The notes beneath the pieces were generated by a model that was not told the origin of the DNA, ran no database searches, and saw nothing but the letters and a program-made list of their open reading frames with translations. Position numbers and translations under genes: made by a program. From CAYSUS01 sp964434165 (lineage in GTDB: Bacteria > Planctomycetota > Planctomycetia > Pirellulales > Thermoguttaceae), in contig CAYSUS010000057.1 of the NCBI GenBank assembly GCA_964434165.1, forward strand, positions 1 to 45,006: a stretch of 45,006 nucleotides of DNA, read 5' to 3'. Below, piece by piece: positions 1 through 7,296 of this stretch (positions are counted from its first letter, which is position 1; every line of letters begins with the position of its first letter).

Positions 1-75
1 AGGCACGCGCAGCCCTCGATAAAGCACCAACAGCCTGAAACACTACACTAGCGCGTTGATTGAGGAACCACCCCC

Positions 76-1002
76 ATGCCAAGCATCTCCCGCCGTCGCT
101 GGTTGAAGTCGTCCCTGGGTATCCCGGCCGCGCTGGTTGCCGGCCCGCTCGCGCGGCTCTCCCCGGCCCTGGGCACCGCGGAAGAACCCGGAACCGACAT
201 GGCCTTCGGCCTGGTCACCTATCTATGGGGCAAGGACTGGGACCTGCCCACCCTCCTGGCCAACTGCGAGAAGACCAAGGTGCTCGGCGTGGAACTCCGC
301 ACCACCCACATGCACGGCGTGGAGCCGGACCTGAACAAGGCCCAGCGGGCCGAGGTCAAGAAGCGGTTCGCCGACAGCCCCGTCACCCTCGTGGGACTCG
401 GCAGCAACGAGCGGTTCTGTCACAAGGACCCGAAAGCCCTGGCGGCCGCGATCGAGGCCACCAAGGCCTTCGTCCGGCTCGGTCACGACGTGGGCGGGTC
501 GGGCGTGAAGGTCAAGCCGAACGACCTCTACAAGGACGTCCCGCATGGGAAGACCATCGAGCAGATCGGCAAGGCCCTCAACGAGGTCGCCGCGTTCGGG
601 GCCGACTTCGGGCAAGAGATCCGCCTGGAGGTGCATGGCCGGTGCTCGGAGCTGCCCGTCATGAAGCGGATCATGGACGTTGCCGATCACCCCAATGCGC
701 GGGTCTGCTGGAACTCGAACCAGGCGGACCTCAAGGGCGACGGCCTGGCGGCCAACTTCAATCTGGTGAAGGACCGCTTCGGGGCCACCGCGCACGTGCG
801 CGAGCTCGACACGCCGGGCTACCCCTGGGCGGAGTTGATCGGGCTGCTGGTCAAGATGGACTACCGGGGCTGGGTCCTGCTCGAGGCCCGGGGCAAGCCC
901 GAGGACCGCATCGCCGCCCTGATCCAGCAGCGCGAGCTGTTCGGGGGCATGGTCCGCGCGGCCCAGGCTTCCCCCTCTCCCTCTGGGAGAGGCTCGGGGT
1001 GA
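76..1002 (+). CDS. Tat-exported sugar phosphate isomerase/epimerase-like TIM barrel
   Basis: 308 residues. The N-terminus SRRRWLKSSLG followed by an alanine/leucine-rich stretch looks like a twin-arginine signal. The body resembles the xylose-isomerase-like / AP-endonuclease-2 TIM barrel used by many planctomycete exported sugar-processing proteins: an early VTYLWGKDWDLPTLLANC strand-helix, a mid-protein RLEVHG strand and RVCWNSN. The substrate is not predictable. The start at 76 is chosen because GAGGA lies about 8 nt upstream and the signal peptide begins there. The last ~12 residues (SPSPSGRGSG) are encoded by an intergenic-type hairpin repeat that also supplies the TGA stop, so the natural C-terminus was probably altered by repeat insertion. 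A second, sequence-divergent protein of this general type lies at 41270-42136. Confidence 0.75.
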   Translation: MPSISRRRWLKSSLGIPAALVAGPLARLSPALGTAEEPGTDMAFGLVTYLWGKDWDLPTLLANCEKTKVLGVELRTTHMHGVEPDLNKAQRAEVKKRFADSPVTLVGLGSNERFCHKDPKALAAAIEATKAFVRLGHDVGGSGVKVKPNDLYKDVPHGKTIEQIGKALNEVAAFGADFGQEIRLEVHGRCSELPVMKRIMDVADHPNARVCWNSNQADLKGDGLAANFNLVKDRFGATAHVRELDTPGYPWAELIGLLVKMDYRGWVLLEARGKPEDRIAALIQQRELFGGMVRAAQASPSPSGRGSG

Positions 1003-1019
1003 GGGCGTGTTGGAGAGGG
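971..1019. repeat. REP-like palindromic repeat overlapping a gene end
   Basis: The arms CCTCTCCC (974-981) and GGGAGAGG (985-992) form a perfect 8-bp hairpin with a 3-nt loop, followed by CTCGGGGTGAGGGC. This resembles the very common bacterial intergenic repeat built on CCCTCTCCC..GGGAGAGG..GGGGTGAGGG (known from memory, not searched). It lies inside the last codons of the upstream gene and contains its stop codon. Confidence 0.7.
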
Positions 1020-1194
1020 GGCAGGACGGAACGCCCGAAGGCTTCTCGCCCCGGGATCCGCCTCCTCGGCATTGCCAAAGCCCCCATGCGCGCCGGGGTC
1101 TTGATCTTGAAGAAACCGGCCTTGTGGCGCGGGCCGAAAGCGGGGTATCCTCCGCCCCTCTTCTCTCCCTGGCTCCTCGTGCGGAGGTCGGCTC

Positions 1195-2028
1195 ATGGAC
1201 GCCCTGCTTCCCCGTTCTCGCTGTCTGGTCTTGGCGACGGTCGTGGCTGCCCTTGGCTTGGGCGGCTGCGTGCCGGTGGCTTACGTCCATCCGCGGGTGC
1301 ACCATCTGGCGGTCAAGGACACGGCGGCCCCGGACGGCGACGTGTACGTGTTTCATGAGACCGAGACGCGACGGACGCACGGGTGCCGTCCCGCCGACCG
1401 CCGCGCGGAAATCGCTCCGGTCTCGACGTCGCACGACGGGAAGAGCGCAGGCTATACCAACGTCACGATGGAGTCGGGCCTGATGATGGTCAGCGTGCTG
1501 ACGCACGGGATCGGCACCAACCACACGGCCCGGCTGAAGCTATACCGCCCCGGCTACAAGCTGGCCGTGGTCGAGGCTCCCGAGAAGACGCTCAACACCC
1601 TATTCTTCGCCGCCAACCGGCTGGGCATGGTCCGCTGGGAGCCGGCCGAGACCCTCTTGGAGCAGGAGGGGGCGATCGACGATCTGCTCGAGCTGCCCGA
1701 GGGCGGCCAGTCGGAGGACGGCCAGCCCTCGCTGGCGTCTGGAGGTCTCGACGCGGTCCGCCGCCCGGCCGACGTGCCGGGCGGGGGCCCTGACGGGCCG
1801 GCTTTCGGCCACGTGGTTCAGTCCCGCCACCCGAAGGTCCTTCGCCTGGCGGCCGCGGAGTACGACCGGCTGGCCGACGCGGCCGCGCGCGAGCGGTCCG
1901 AAGGCTCCCAGAATGTCGAGCAGGTCGGCTACCTGGAATCGCTCGACGGTCCGTCTTCCGCGCGCGAGGATCCCGTCGTGGCCCGCCTCCGCGGCAAGGC
2001 CTCCTGGGCCCGCCAGGAGCTGGACTAG
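1195..2028 (+). CDS. Hypothetical lipoprotein
   Basis: 277 residues. It starts with a short hydrophobic signal (LVLATVVAALGLGGC) ending in a lipobox LGGC, so Cys25 is the predicted lipidation site. GAGG about 7 nt upstream supports the start at 1195. The mature part has a beta-rich first half (VPVAYVHPRVHHLAVKD, then YRPGYKLAVVEAP, reminiscent of small carboxypeptidase-regulatory or DUF-type sandwich domains in lipoproteins). The second half is charged and helical, with Ala/Arg/Glu-rich segments. No family is recognised. It is convergent with the next gene across a repeat-bearing gap. Confidence 0.6.
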   Translation: MDALLPRSRCLVLATVVAALGLGGCVPVAYVHPRVHHLAVKDTAAPDGDVYVFHETETRRTHGCRPADRRAEIAPVSTSHDGKSAGYTNVTMESGLMMVSVLTHGIGTNHTARLKLYRPGYKLAVVEAPEKTLNTLFFAANRLGMVRWEPAETLLEQEGAIDDLLELPEGGQSEDGQPSLASGGLDAVRRPADVPGGGPDGPAFGHVVQSRHPKVLRLAAAEYDRLADAAARERSEGSQNVEQVGYLESLDGPSSAREDPVVARLRGKASWARQELD

Positions 2029-2043
2029 CGCGGGGGCTGGAAG

Positions 2044-2277
2044 CGTTCTTCCTGCGCGGTGCTGCCGCCGTTTCCTCTCGCCGCGGATGGTCCGGCGTTG
2101 ACGGGGTTGTCCCTGCATCCGGAAGAACGGTTCCAGTCCCCTTGCGGGGTGGCGGTTCTTGGCGAGGGGGGAGAGGCACCGTTTTCCCAACGCACGGGCC
2201 GGCCGGCGCGGTGGGACCGGCTGCGGCGCGGGATCGGTGCGGGGGTGCGCCGCGGGGTGAAAACGGTGCCAGTCCCC
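2044..2277. repeat. Cluster of intergenic inverted and direct repeats
   Basis: The gap between two convergent genes (2029-2281) holds several related short repeats. GGCACCGTTTTC (2175-2186) and GAAAACGGTGCC (2259-2270) are perfect 12-bp inverted copies. CGTTCTTCC (2044-2052) is inverted as GGAAGAACG (2121-2129). ACGGTTCCAGTCCCC (2126-2140) and ACGGTGCCAGTCCCC (2263-2277) are direct copies with one mismatch. This pattern suggests a mobile or REP-type element pair. It could also act as a bidirectional transcription end, but no U-tract is seen. Confidence 0.6.
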
Positions 2278-2281
2278 CGGC

Positions 2282-2944
2282 TTACCCCTTCGCCAGCCGG
2301 TTCATGATCTCCAGGGCCTGCTGCATGAGGTCCTTGGCCTCGTCGGGCTTGCGGCGGTTGCGCGTGTGGAAGATCAGTGCGTCCCCCTGGCCCTCGAAGT
2401 GGAAATTGCGGCCCTGCCGGCCGGCGAACCACGCGCGCACGTCGGCGTCGAAAAGCTCGCGGATCGCCTGCTCGCTGTCGCCTTGGAGCACGTAGGAGCC
2501 GGAGAACTCGCGGTCGTCGGCGAAGTCGATGTCCTGCCCGCCGAACAGCGAGCCCAGCGAATCGAAGAGCATCGATTCGGGGCGCAGGTAGCACCGGGGC
2601 AGGCGCAGCCGGGGGCTCTGGAGCACGCACACGGTGCGGTGATACGTGTGGCTGTTCTTGCCGCTGCCGGTGCGGTAGCGGAAGTCGCCGATGGTGATGC
2701 GCACGTCGCCCGAGTCGCCCTGGATGGCGTTGCGCAGGCGGCGATTGCGCCCGCGGCTGAAGGTCTGGAAATGGCCGTAACGGGCGAGGACGTCGTTGGC
2801 CTCGCCGAGGAAGGCGATCCCCAGCTCGCCGGCCACGCGCTGCCACGCCTCGGTCCGTTTCTTCTGCTGCCAGAGGCCATACGCGCCCAGGCCGACGGCC
2901 AGGACCACGAACAGGAGAAAGAACCCCCAGGGAATAAACGTCAT
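2282..2944 (-). CDS. Hypothetical membrane-anchored protein
   Basis: 220 residues from the ATG at 2944; an ATG 30 nt further upstream is possible, but AGAGGA sits 6 nt before 2944. Residues ~3-25 (TFIPWGFFLLFVVLAVGLGAYG) form one N-terminal transmembrane helix followed by basic residues (QQKKR), predicting a cytoplasmic soluble domain. That domain has a helix (AWQRVAGELGIAFLG) and then a beta-rich part (VRITIGDFRYRTGSGKNSHTY, TVCVLQSPRLRLP). It resembles bacterial one-TM proteins of unknown function (DUF3137-like), but I cannot assign a family. Its end is convergent with the lipoprotein at 1195-2028. Confidence 0.65.
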   Translation of the reverse strand: MTFIPWGFFLLFVVLAVGLGAYGLWQQKKRTEAWQRVAGELGIAFLGEANDVLARYGHFQTFSRGRNRRLRNAIQGDSGDVRITIGDFRYRTGSGKNSHTYHRTVCVLQSPRLRLPRCYLRPESMLFDSLGSLFGGQDIDFADDREFSGSYVLQGDSEQAIRELFDADVRAWFAGRQGRNFHFEGQGDALIFHTRNRRKPDEAKDLMQQALEIMNRLAKG

Positions 2945-3087
2945 GCCAGATCCTCTCGGTCCGATCGTGCCCACGCATTGCCAGGCTTCCGCGCCAGGTC
3001 CCGCCTCGCGCGCACGCTCACGGGGGCGGAGCCCCCAAGGCAGCGCGTCCCCGGCCGCGAGCCTGGGGACGAGACCGCCTCAGCCCG

Positions 3088-5244
3088 TCACTGCTTCGCA
3101 CGCGGGGTGGGAAGGAGCCGGGTCTCATACAAAGCGTAGCCCACGTCGCGCACGGCGCGGATCGTCTCCGGATACGGCCGGTCGCACACGTCCAACAGGC
3201 CGATCTGGTAGTTCTCCCCGTCGCCACGGCCCGTGGTCGCCTGGTCGCCGAACTGGAACCAGTGCGTGCCGACCAGGTAGGGATTCTGCAGGGCCCCGCG
3301 CACGTACTCCTTGTACGTCGTCGCCCGAGCCTGTTGATCCTCGACCGGGCGCAGGCCCGTGTGGAACATGCCGCGGTCCAGGGCTCCGAAGTGGAACTCG
3401 CCGATGATCACCGGCTTGTCGATCCCCTCGGGCAGGGCAAAATCTGCCACGCTATAGCGGTACTTGTTGAAGCCGATCACGTCGCAGTGCCCGGCCGCGG
3501 CGCGCACCGCGCGGTCGTTGACCCAGGCGAAGCGGCAGCCCAGGTAGAGGTTGTCGGGGGCGACGTCCTTGACCGCTGCGCGCGAGACGCGGAAATACTC
3601 CTCGGCGATCCGCGTATAGAAGGCGGCCAGGTCGTCGCGGGCCCGCCTCGTGTCCGGCGGCGTGCGGCTGTCGAGCAAAGCGTCCCACGAGGCGTGCTGC
3701 GTGCCCCAGGCCGCGTTGAGCTTGTCGATGGTCTCGTACTTCGCCTTGAGCGATTCGGCGAAGACCCGCTTGGAGGCCTGATCGGGAGGAGAGGCCAGCG
3801 CGGCGACGGCCAGCGACAGCTCGTCGCCCCAGCCCAGCTCGTTATCGACGAAGTAGCCGAGGCACCACGGGTCGCCGGCCGATTTGCCTTTCTCGCGTGA
3901 CATCCGCTGGTCGAGGGCCTTGCGGAAGGAAGGCTCGAACGGATCGGGAAACTTGCCCCAGTAGCCCTGGCTCCCCTCGATCGGTCGCCGCCCCCCGGCG
4001 CTGATCGAGACGCAGTAGGGCGTCTTTTTGATGAGATAGATCCTCTCGTCCGACCAATTGGCGATCGTGTTCATGCCCCAGCTACGCAGGCGGCGGTGGC
4101 AGAGGTCGGCGAACTTGCCCTCCCACCCGGGGCCGTACTTGCGCAGCAGGTTCGAACCCGTGAAGTTGTACGTGCGATAGGGCCCCTTGCCGTGGTAATA
4201 GCCGTGCGGGGCCCAGTCGCGCGAGCCGTAGAACGGCGCGAAGGGCGTGTCCTTGCCGGGCAGCTCGTGGAAGTAGAACTCGCGGTCGGTGATCGGGGTG
4301 TAGGCCGTGCTGGCCCGCACGCAATCGGCGCCGTGCGACCAGAAGAGGCGTCCCTCGGGATCGACCAGCCACCACTTCCCCTCGTGTTTCTCGGTGTGGA
4401 AGAAGCCGGTGGCCCGGAGTTTGGGCCCCGCTTCCCAGCCGCCGTACGGGTCCCAGCCATCGGGCCCGCCGTGGGCGGCCAGGTCGGCGGCCTCGGCCTC
4501 GATGGCCTTCCTGAGGTCCTCCTCGGAGTGCGTCTTGCCGGGCCAGTCCTTGTGGATGAACTGCCCGAAGCGGTCGATCATGGGGAAGAACCGCTCGGGC
4601 GCCATGTCCAGCCACGCGGGCTCCTCGTAGCGGCCCTCGGCGCGGATCGCGTCGATCTCGAAGACGTGCTTAGACTTGGGCTTGCCGACGAAGACCAGCA
4701 CGCGGGTGATCCGTGCGGCCTCGACGCCCTTGTCCTTGTCCAGCCCGCCCGGATAGCCCCGCATGCCGAACAGCTTGTCGGCAAGCGCCGGCGGCAGGCG
4801 GCGGCGGAGCCGGACGCGGACGGTGCCGGACTCGCCGGGCTGGAGTGTTTGCCGGTCGGTGACGCTGCCCCGGCTTCCCTCCGGGTCGCTCCCCTCGCCG
4901 TCCACGCGTACGCGGACGGTGACGGGCTTCTGGCCGAGGTTCCTCACCTGGACGGCCACGCGCTCCAGTGCCGACAGGTCCCACGGCGCTGGGGCGCGGA
5001 ACGTCGCGCCCGGCCAGTCGGCCTCGGTGCCGGTCTGCACGCGCAGCACGGTGCCGCGGTCGCCGTGCACGAGACTCAGATCGGCCCCGCCGGCGCTGGC
5101 CGCATCGAGGTCGAGGTTCTCGTCAAGCGCGACGAGGACCTTGGTGGGCACATCATCCGCCCGGGCGGTGGAAATCTGAAACGCTGCGGCGGCGATTGAC
5201 GAAAGAAGGAGGGGCAGCCGGAAGGCGCGTGGCTGGGGTGACAT
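3088..5244 (-). CDS. Exported GH50-type glycoside hydrolase (beta-agarase-like)
   Basis: 718 residues from the ATG at 5244, which has GAGGA about 8 nt upstream and begins a Sec signal ending near STARA-DD. Residues ~30-230 form a beta-sandwich of the carbohydrate-binding type found N-terminally in GH50 enzymes; a clan GH-A TIM barrel follows. Key motifs are WWLVDPEGRLFWSHGAD, YFVDNELGWGDE (Glu469, predicted acid/base) and VIIGEFHFGALDRG (Glu616, predicted nucleophile). These match the GH50 agarases as I remember them. Predicted role: secreted or periplasmic hydrolysis of agar-type or related galactan. The family call is firm, the substrate is inferred. The gene stands alone, downstream of no sugar transporter. 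Confidence 0.8.
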   Translation of the reverse strand: MSPQPRAFRLPLLLSSIAAAAFQISTARADDVPTKVLVALDENLDLDAASAGGADLSLVHGDRGTVLRVQTGTEADWPGATFRAPAPWDLSALERVAVQVRNLGQKPVTVRVRVDGEGSDPEGSRGSVTDRQTLQPGESGTVRVRLRRRLPPALADKLFGMRGYPGGLDKDKGVEAARITRVLVFVGKPKSKHVFEIDAIRAEGRYEEPAWLDMAPERFFPMIDRFGQFIHKDWPGKTHSEEDLRKAIEAEAADLAAHGGPDGWDPYGGWEAGPKLRATGFFHTEKHEGKWWLVDPEGRLFWSHGADCVRASTAYTPITDREFYFHELPGKDTPFAPFYGSRDWAPHGYYHGKGPYRTYNFTGSNLLRKYGPGWEGKFADLCHRRLRSWGMNTIANWSDERIYLIKKTPYCVSISAGGRRPIEGSQGYWGKFPDPFEPSFRKALDQRMSREKGKSAGDPWCLGYFVDNELGWGDELSLAVAALASPPDQASKRVFAESLKAKYETIDKLNAAWGTQHASWDALLDSRTPPDTRRARDDLAAFYTRIAEEYFRVSRAAVKDVAPDNLYLGCRFAWVNDRAVRAAAGHCDVIGFNKYRYSVADFALPEGIDKPVIIGEFHFGALDRGMFHTGLRPVEDQQARATTYKEYVRGALQNPYLVGTHWFQFGDQATTGRGDGENYQIGLLDVCDRPYPETIRAVRDVGYALYETRLLPTPRAKQ

Positions 5245-5655
5245 GGAGCAATCCTCGTCTTGCATGGTCTGGAACCGGAGCTTGACCGGGGGCCAAGGTA
5301 CCGAATCGGCCGCCCGCAAGTCGGGCATTGTAGCTTGCAGCACCCGTGTCCTGCCACCGGCGCCTGGTCGGTCGCGTGCTTCGGCGCTGGCCACAAGTTA
5401 CTGGGTGGCGACCGCGGGCGGCTTCGTCCCCAAGGATGGGAACAGACAGATGACATCGCGAACTCCCGCCAGCCTGCTCGACCCGGAGGTGTGGCGCCGG
5501 TTCGCGGAGCTTCCGGGCGTGGCTGAAGACGGTCACGCTCAACCGCTGGCGCAAGAGGCAGTGACGGACCACGGAAGCGCGCACGGCGCGGAGCGACGAC
5601 GGAAGACACGTCGCCGGCGGCAATCTCGCCGGGTCAGCGCTCGCGGCGGATCGCC
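5245..5655. other. Intergenic region without recognised gene
   Basis: 411 nt between the GH50 gene start and the end of the PEP-CTERM gene, both leftward. Short open frames on both strands have no recognisable protein character. The segment should contain the GH50 promoter, but I see no convincing -35/-10 pair. It may include decayed coding sequence. Confidence 0.4.
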
Positions 5656-7296
5656 TCAGCGCCGTGATCGCTTGCTTCGCCGCATCGCGATCCACCCGAC
5701 GGCCGCGGCGCCCATCGCGGCCAGCAGGAGCGAGGTGGGCTCTGGCACGGAGGCCAGGCGCAGGGCCTCGGCACCGCCCTGCAGCGACACGATCGACGGC
5801 ACCAGGTTGTGGACCAGGCCATCGCCGAAGTCGAACGCGATGCCCGCCAGGTCGTCGTTGGTGATCCCCCCCGCGGCCGTGAGGATGTCGAAGCGGTCGC
5901 CCAGCGCGGGCACGAACGTGTCCCAAAGCTCGACCCGGACGATCGCACCCGTCTCCAGCGTGGCCGTGCCTGCCACGTCGATCCAGTCGTAGGTCACGCC
6001 CTGCTCGGTGCCGCCGAGCTCGGCGAGCATGATGCCGGCCTGCGTGTAATCGCCCTGTTCGATCAAGTGCCCGGGCGAGGCCCCGGCCGAGACCGTGGCG
6101 CCGATGCCGACGCCGAGGTTGCCGAGCACGGTGCCGTTGCCGTGGAGCATCTGCCCGTCGGCCAAGACCAGGTCGGCGGCGCCGGCCAGGCCGGTCACGT
6201 CGAGCGTGGCATTCTGCATCACGTGGATGACGGGCGAGGCCGCGATGCTGTTGTTGCTCGCCGCGTGCTCCAGGGCGAGCGTGCCGGCCTGGACCACCGT
6301 GTTGCCGGCGTAGGTGTTGTCCGCGCCGCTGAGGAGCAGCGTGCCGTCGCCGGTCTTGTTCAGGCCGCCCGGTCCGCTGAGCAGGCCGCTGAGCGTGATC
6401 TGATGGCCGGCCGTGTCGAAGGCCACGTCGCCGTTGGTGCCGGTGAGCGTCATCGGCAGCACGGACCCCCAGTCGCCGGATGCCCCGATCGTGCCGCCGC
6501 CCAGCTCGATGAGGAAGGACGTGTTCGCCGGGTTGCCGGTGATGATGCCGGTCGGGCCGAGCGTGAGGCTGCCGCCGGTCATGGCGTAGGTGTCGGTGCC
6601 CGCCGTATTGCTGCGGTTATCCAGGGACATCCCGTGGGCCATGACGTCGCCGCCGTGGTGGTAGAACTGGCCGGTGCCGTCCACGCCCAGGTAGATGATG
6701 CCCGACTTCTCACTGCCGCCTCCGGGGGTTCCGGTCAGGGTGATCGAGCCGCCTTCCATCGTGTACGTGCTGGTGTTGTTCGGCCAATGCCCGATCTGGA
6801 GCCGGTTCGAGACGGTCACGTCTCCGCCTTCCTGGATCACCTCGCCCGTGCGGCCGTTCTGCTCACCGAGGCCGAAGTAGCCGACCTGGACCTGGGCGGT
6901 GTCCTCGATGATCAGCTTGCCGTAGGTGCCAAGGCCTGCGTCGTTGCGTCCCACGCGGATACCCCCGGTCACCGTGGTGCTGGACCCGGCCGCCAGCACG
7001 AACGCGGGAGGCGAGGCGGCGTTTCCGCTGCCGAGTGTCAGATCGGTCATGGAGGCCGTGCCCGTGAAGGTCACCTGGCCCGAGCCATTGAGCTGGCGAA
7101 TGGTCCCGTTGCCTGTGATGTCGTTGGCGAAGACAGAGTCGTCGGTCCGCTGGAAGTGCAGCGTGGCGTTGTTCGCGACCGGGCCGGTCCCCAGGGTGCC
7201 GCCGGCCGAGCCGCCGCCGAGCCGCCGCCGAGGAGCAGGATTCCGGCGCTGATCGTGGTGCCGCCGGAGTAGGTGTTCTCCCCGGTGAGGGTCCAC
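5656..7296 (-). CDS. PEP-CTERM surface protein, C-terminal part (frameshifted)
   Basis: This is the downstream half of a gene split by a frameshift near 7208-7229. The homologous sequence begins at about GGGSAGGTLGTGPVANNATL; residues encoded upstream of ~7229 in this frame are out-of-frame noise. It contains long beta-rich stretches, an autotransporter-associated strand repeat (GTLLLSGADNTYAGNTVVQA) and a typical C-terminal sorting signal: SVPEPTSLLL, a hydrophobic helix AAMGAAAVGWIAM, then RRSKRSRR. PEP-CTERM proteins are sorted to the surface by an exosortase; none is encoded in this window. The role is probably structural or surface-associated and is inferred only from this architecture. 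The first half is at 7071-8798. Confidence 0.8.
   Translation of the reverse strand: MDPHRGEHLLRRHHDQRRNPAPRRRLGGGSAGGTLGTGPVANNATLHFQRTDDSVFANDITGNGTIRQLNGSGQVTFTGTASMTDLTLGSGNAASPPAFVLAAGSSTTVTGGIRVGRNDAGLGTYGKLIIEDTAQVQVGYFGLGEQNGRTGEVIQEGGDVTVSNRLQIGHWPNNTSTYTMEGGSITLTGTPGGGSEKSGIIYLGVDGTGQFYHHGGDVMAHGMSLDNRSNTAGTDTYAMTGGSLTLGPTGIITGNPANTSFLIELGGGTIGASGDWGSVLPMTLTGTNGDVAFDTAGHQITLSGLLSGPGGLNKTGDGTLLLSGADNTYAGNTVVQAGTLALEHAASNNSIAASPVIHVMQNATLDVTGLAGAADLVLADGQMLHGNGTVLGNLGVGIGATVSAGASPGHLIEQGDYTQAGIMLAELGGTEQGVTYDWIDVAGTATLETGAIVRVELWDTFVPALGDRFDILTAAGGITNDDLAGIAFDFGDGLVHNLVPSIVSLQGGAEALRLASVPEPTSLLLAAMGAAAVGWIAMRRSKRSRR

Noticed and set aside
5809..7272. A 487-residue open frame opposite the PEP-CTERM gene
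   Set aside because: Antisense shadow; the minus strand carries recognisable strand repeats and a PEP-CTERM signal.
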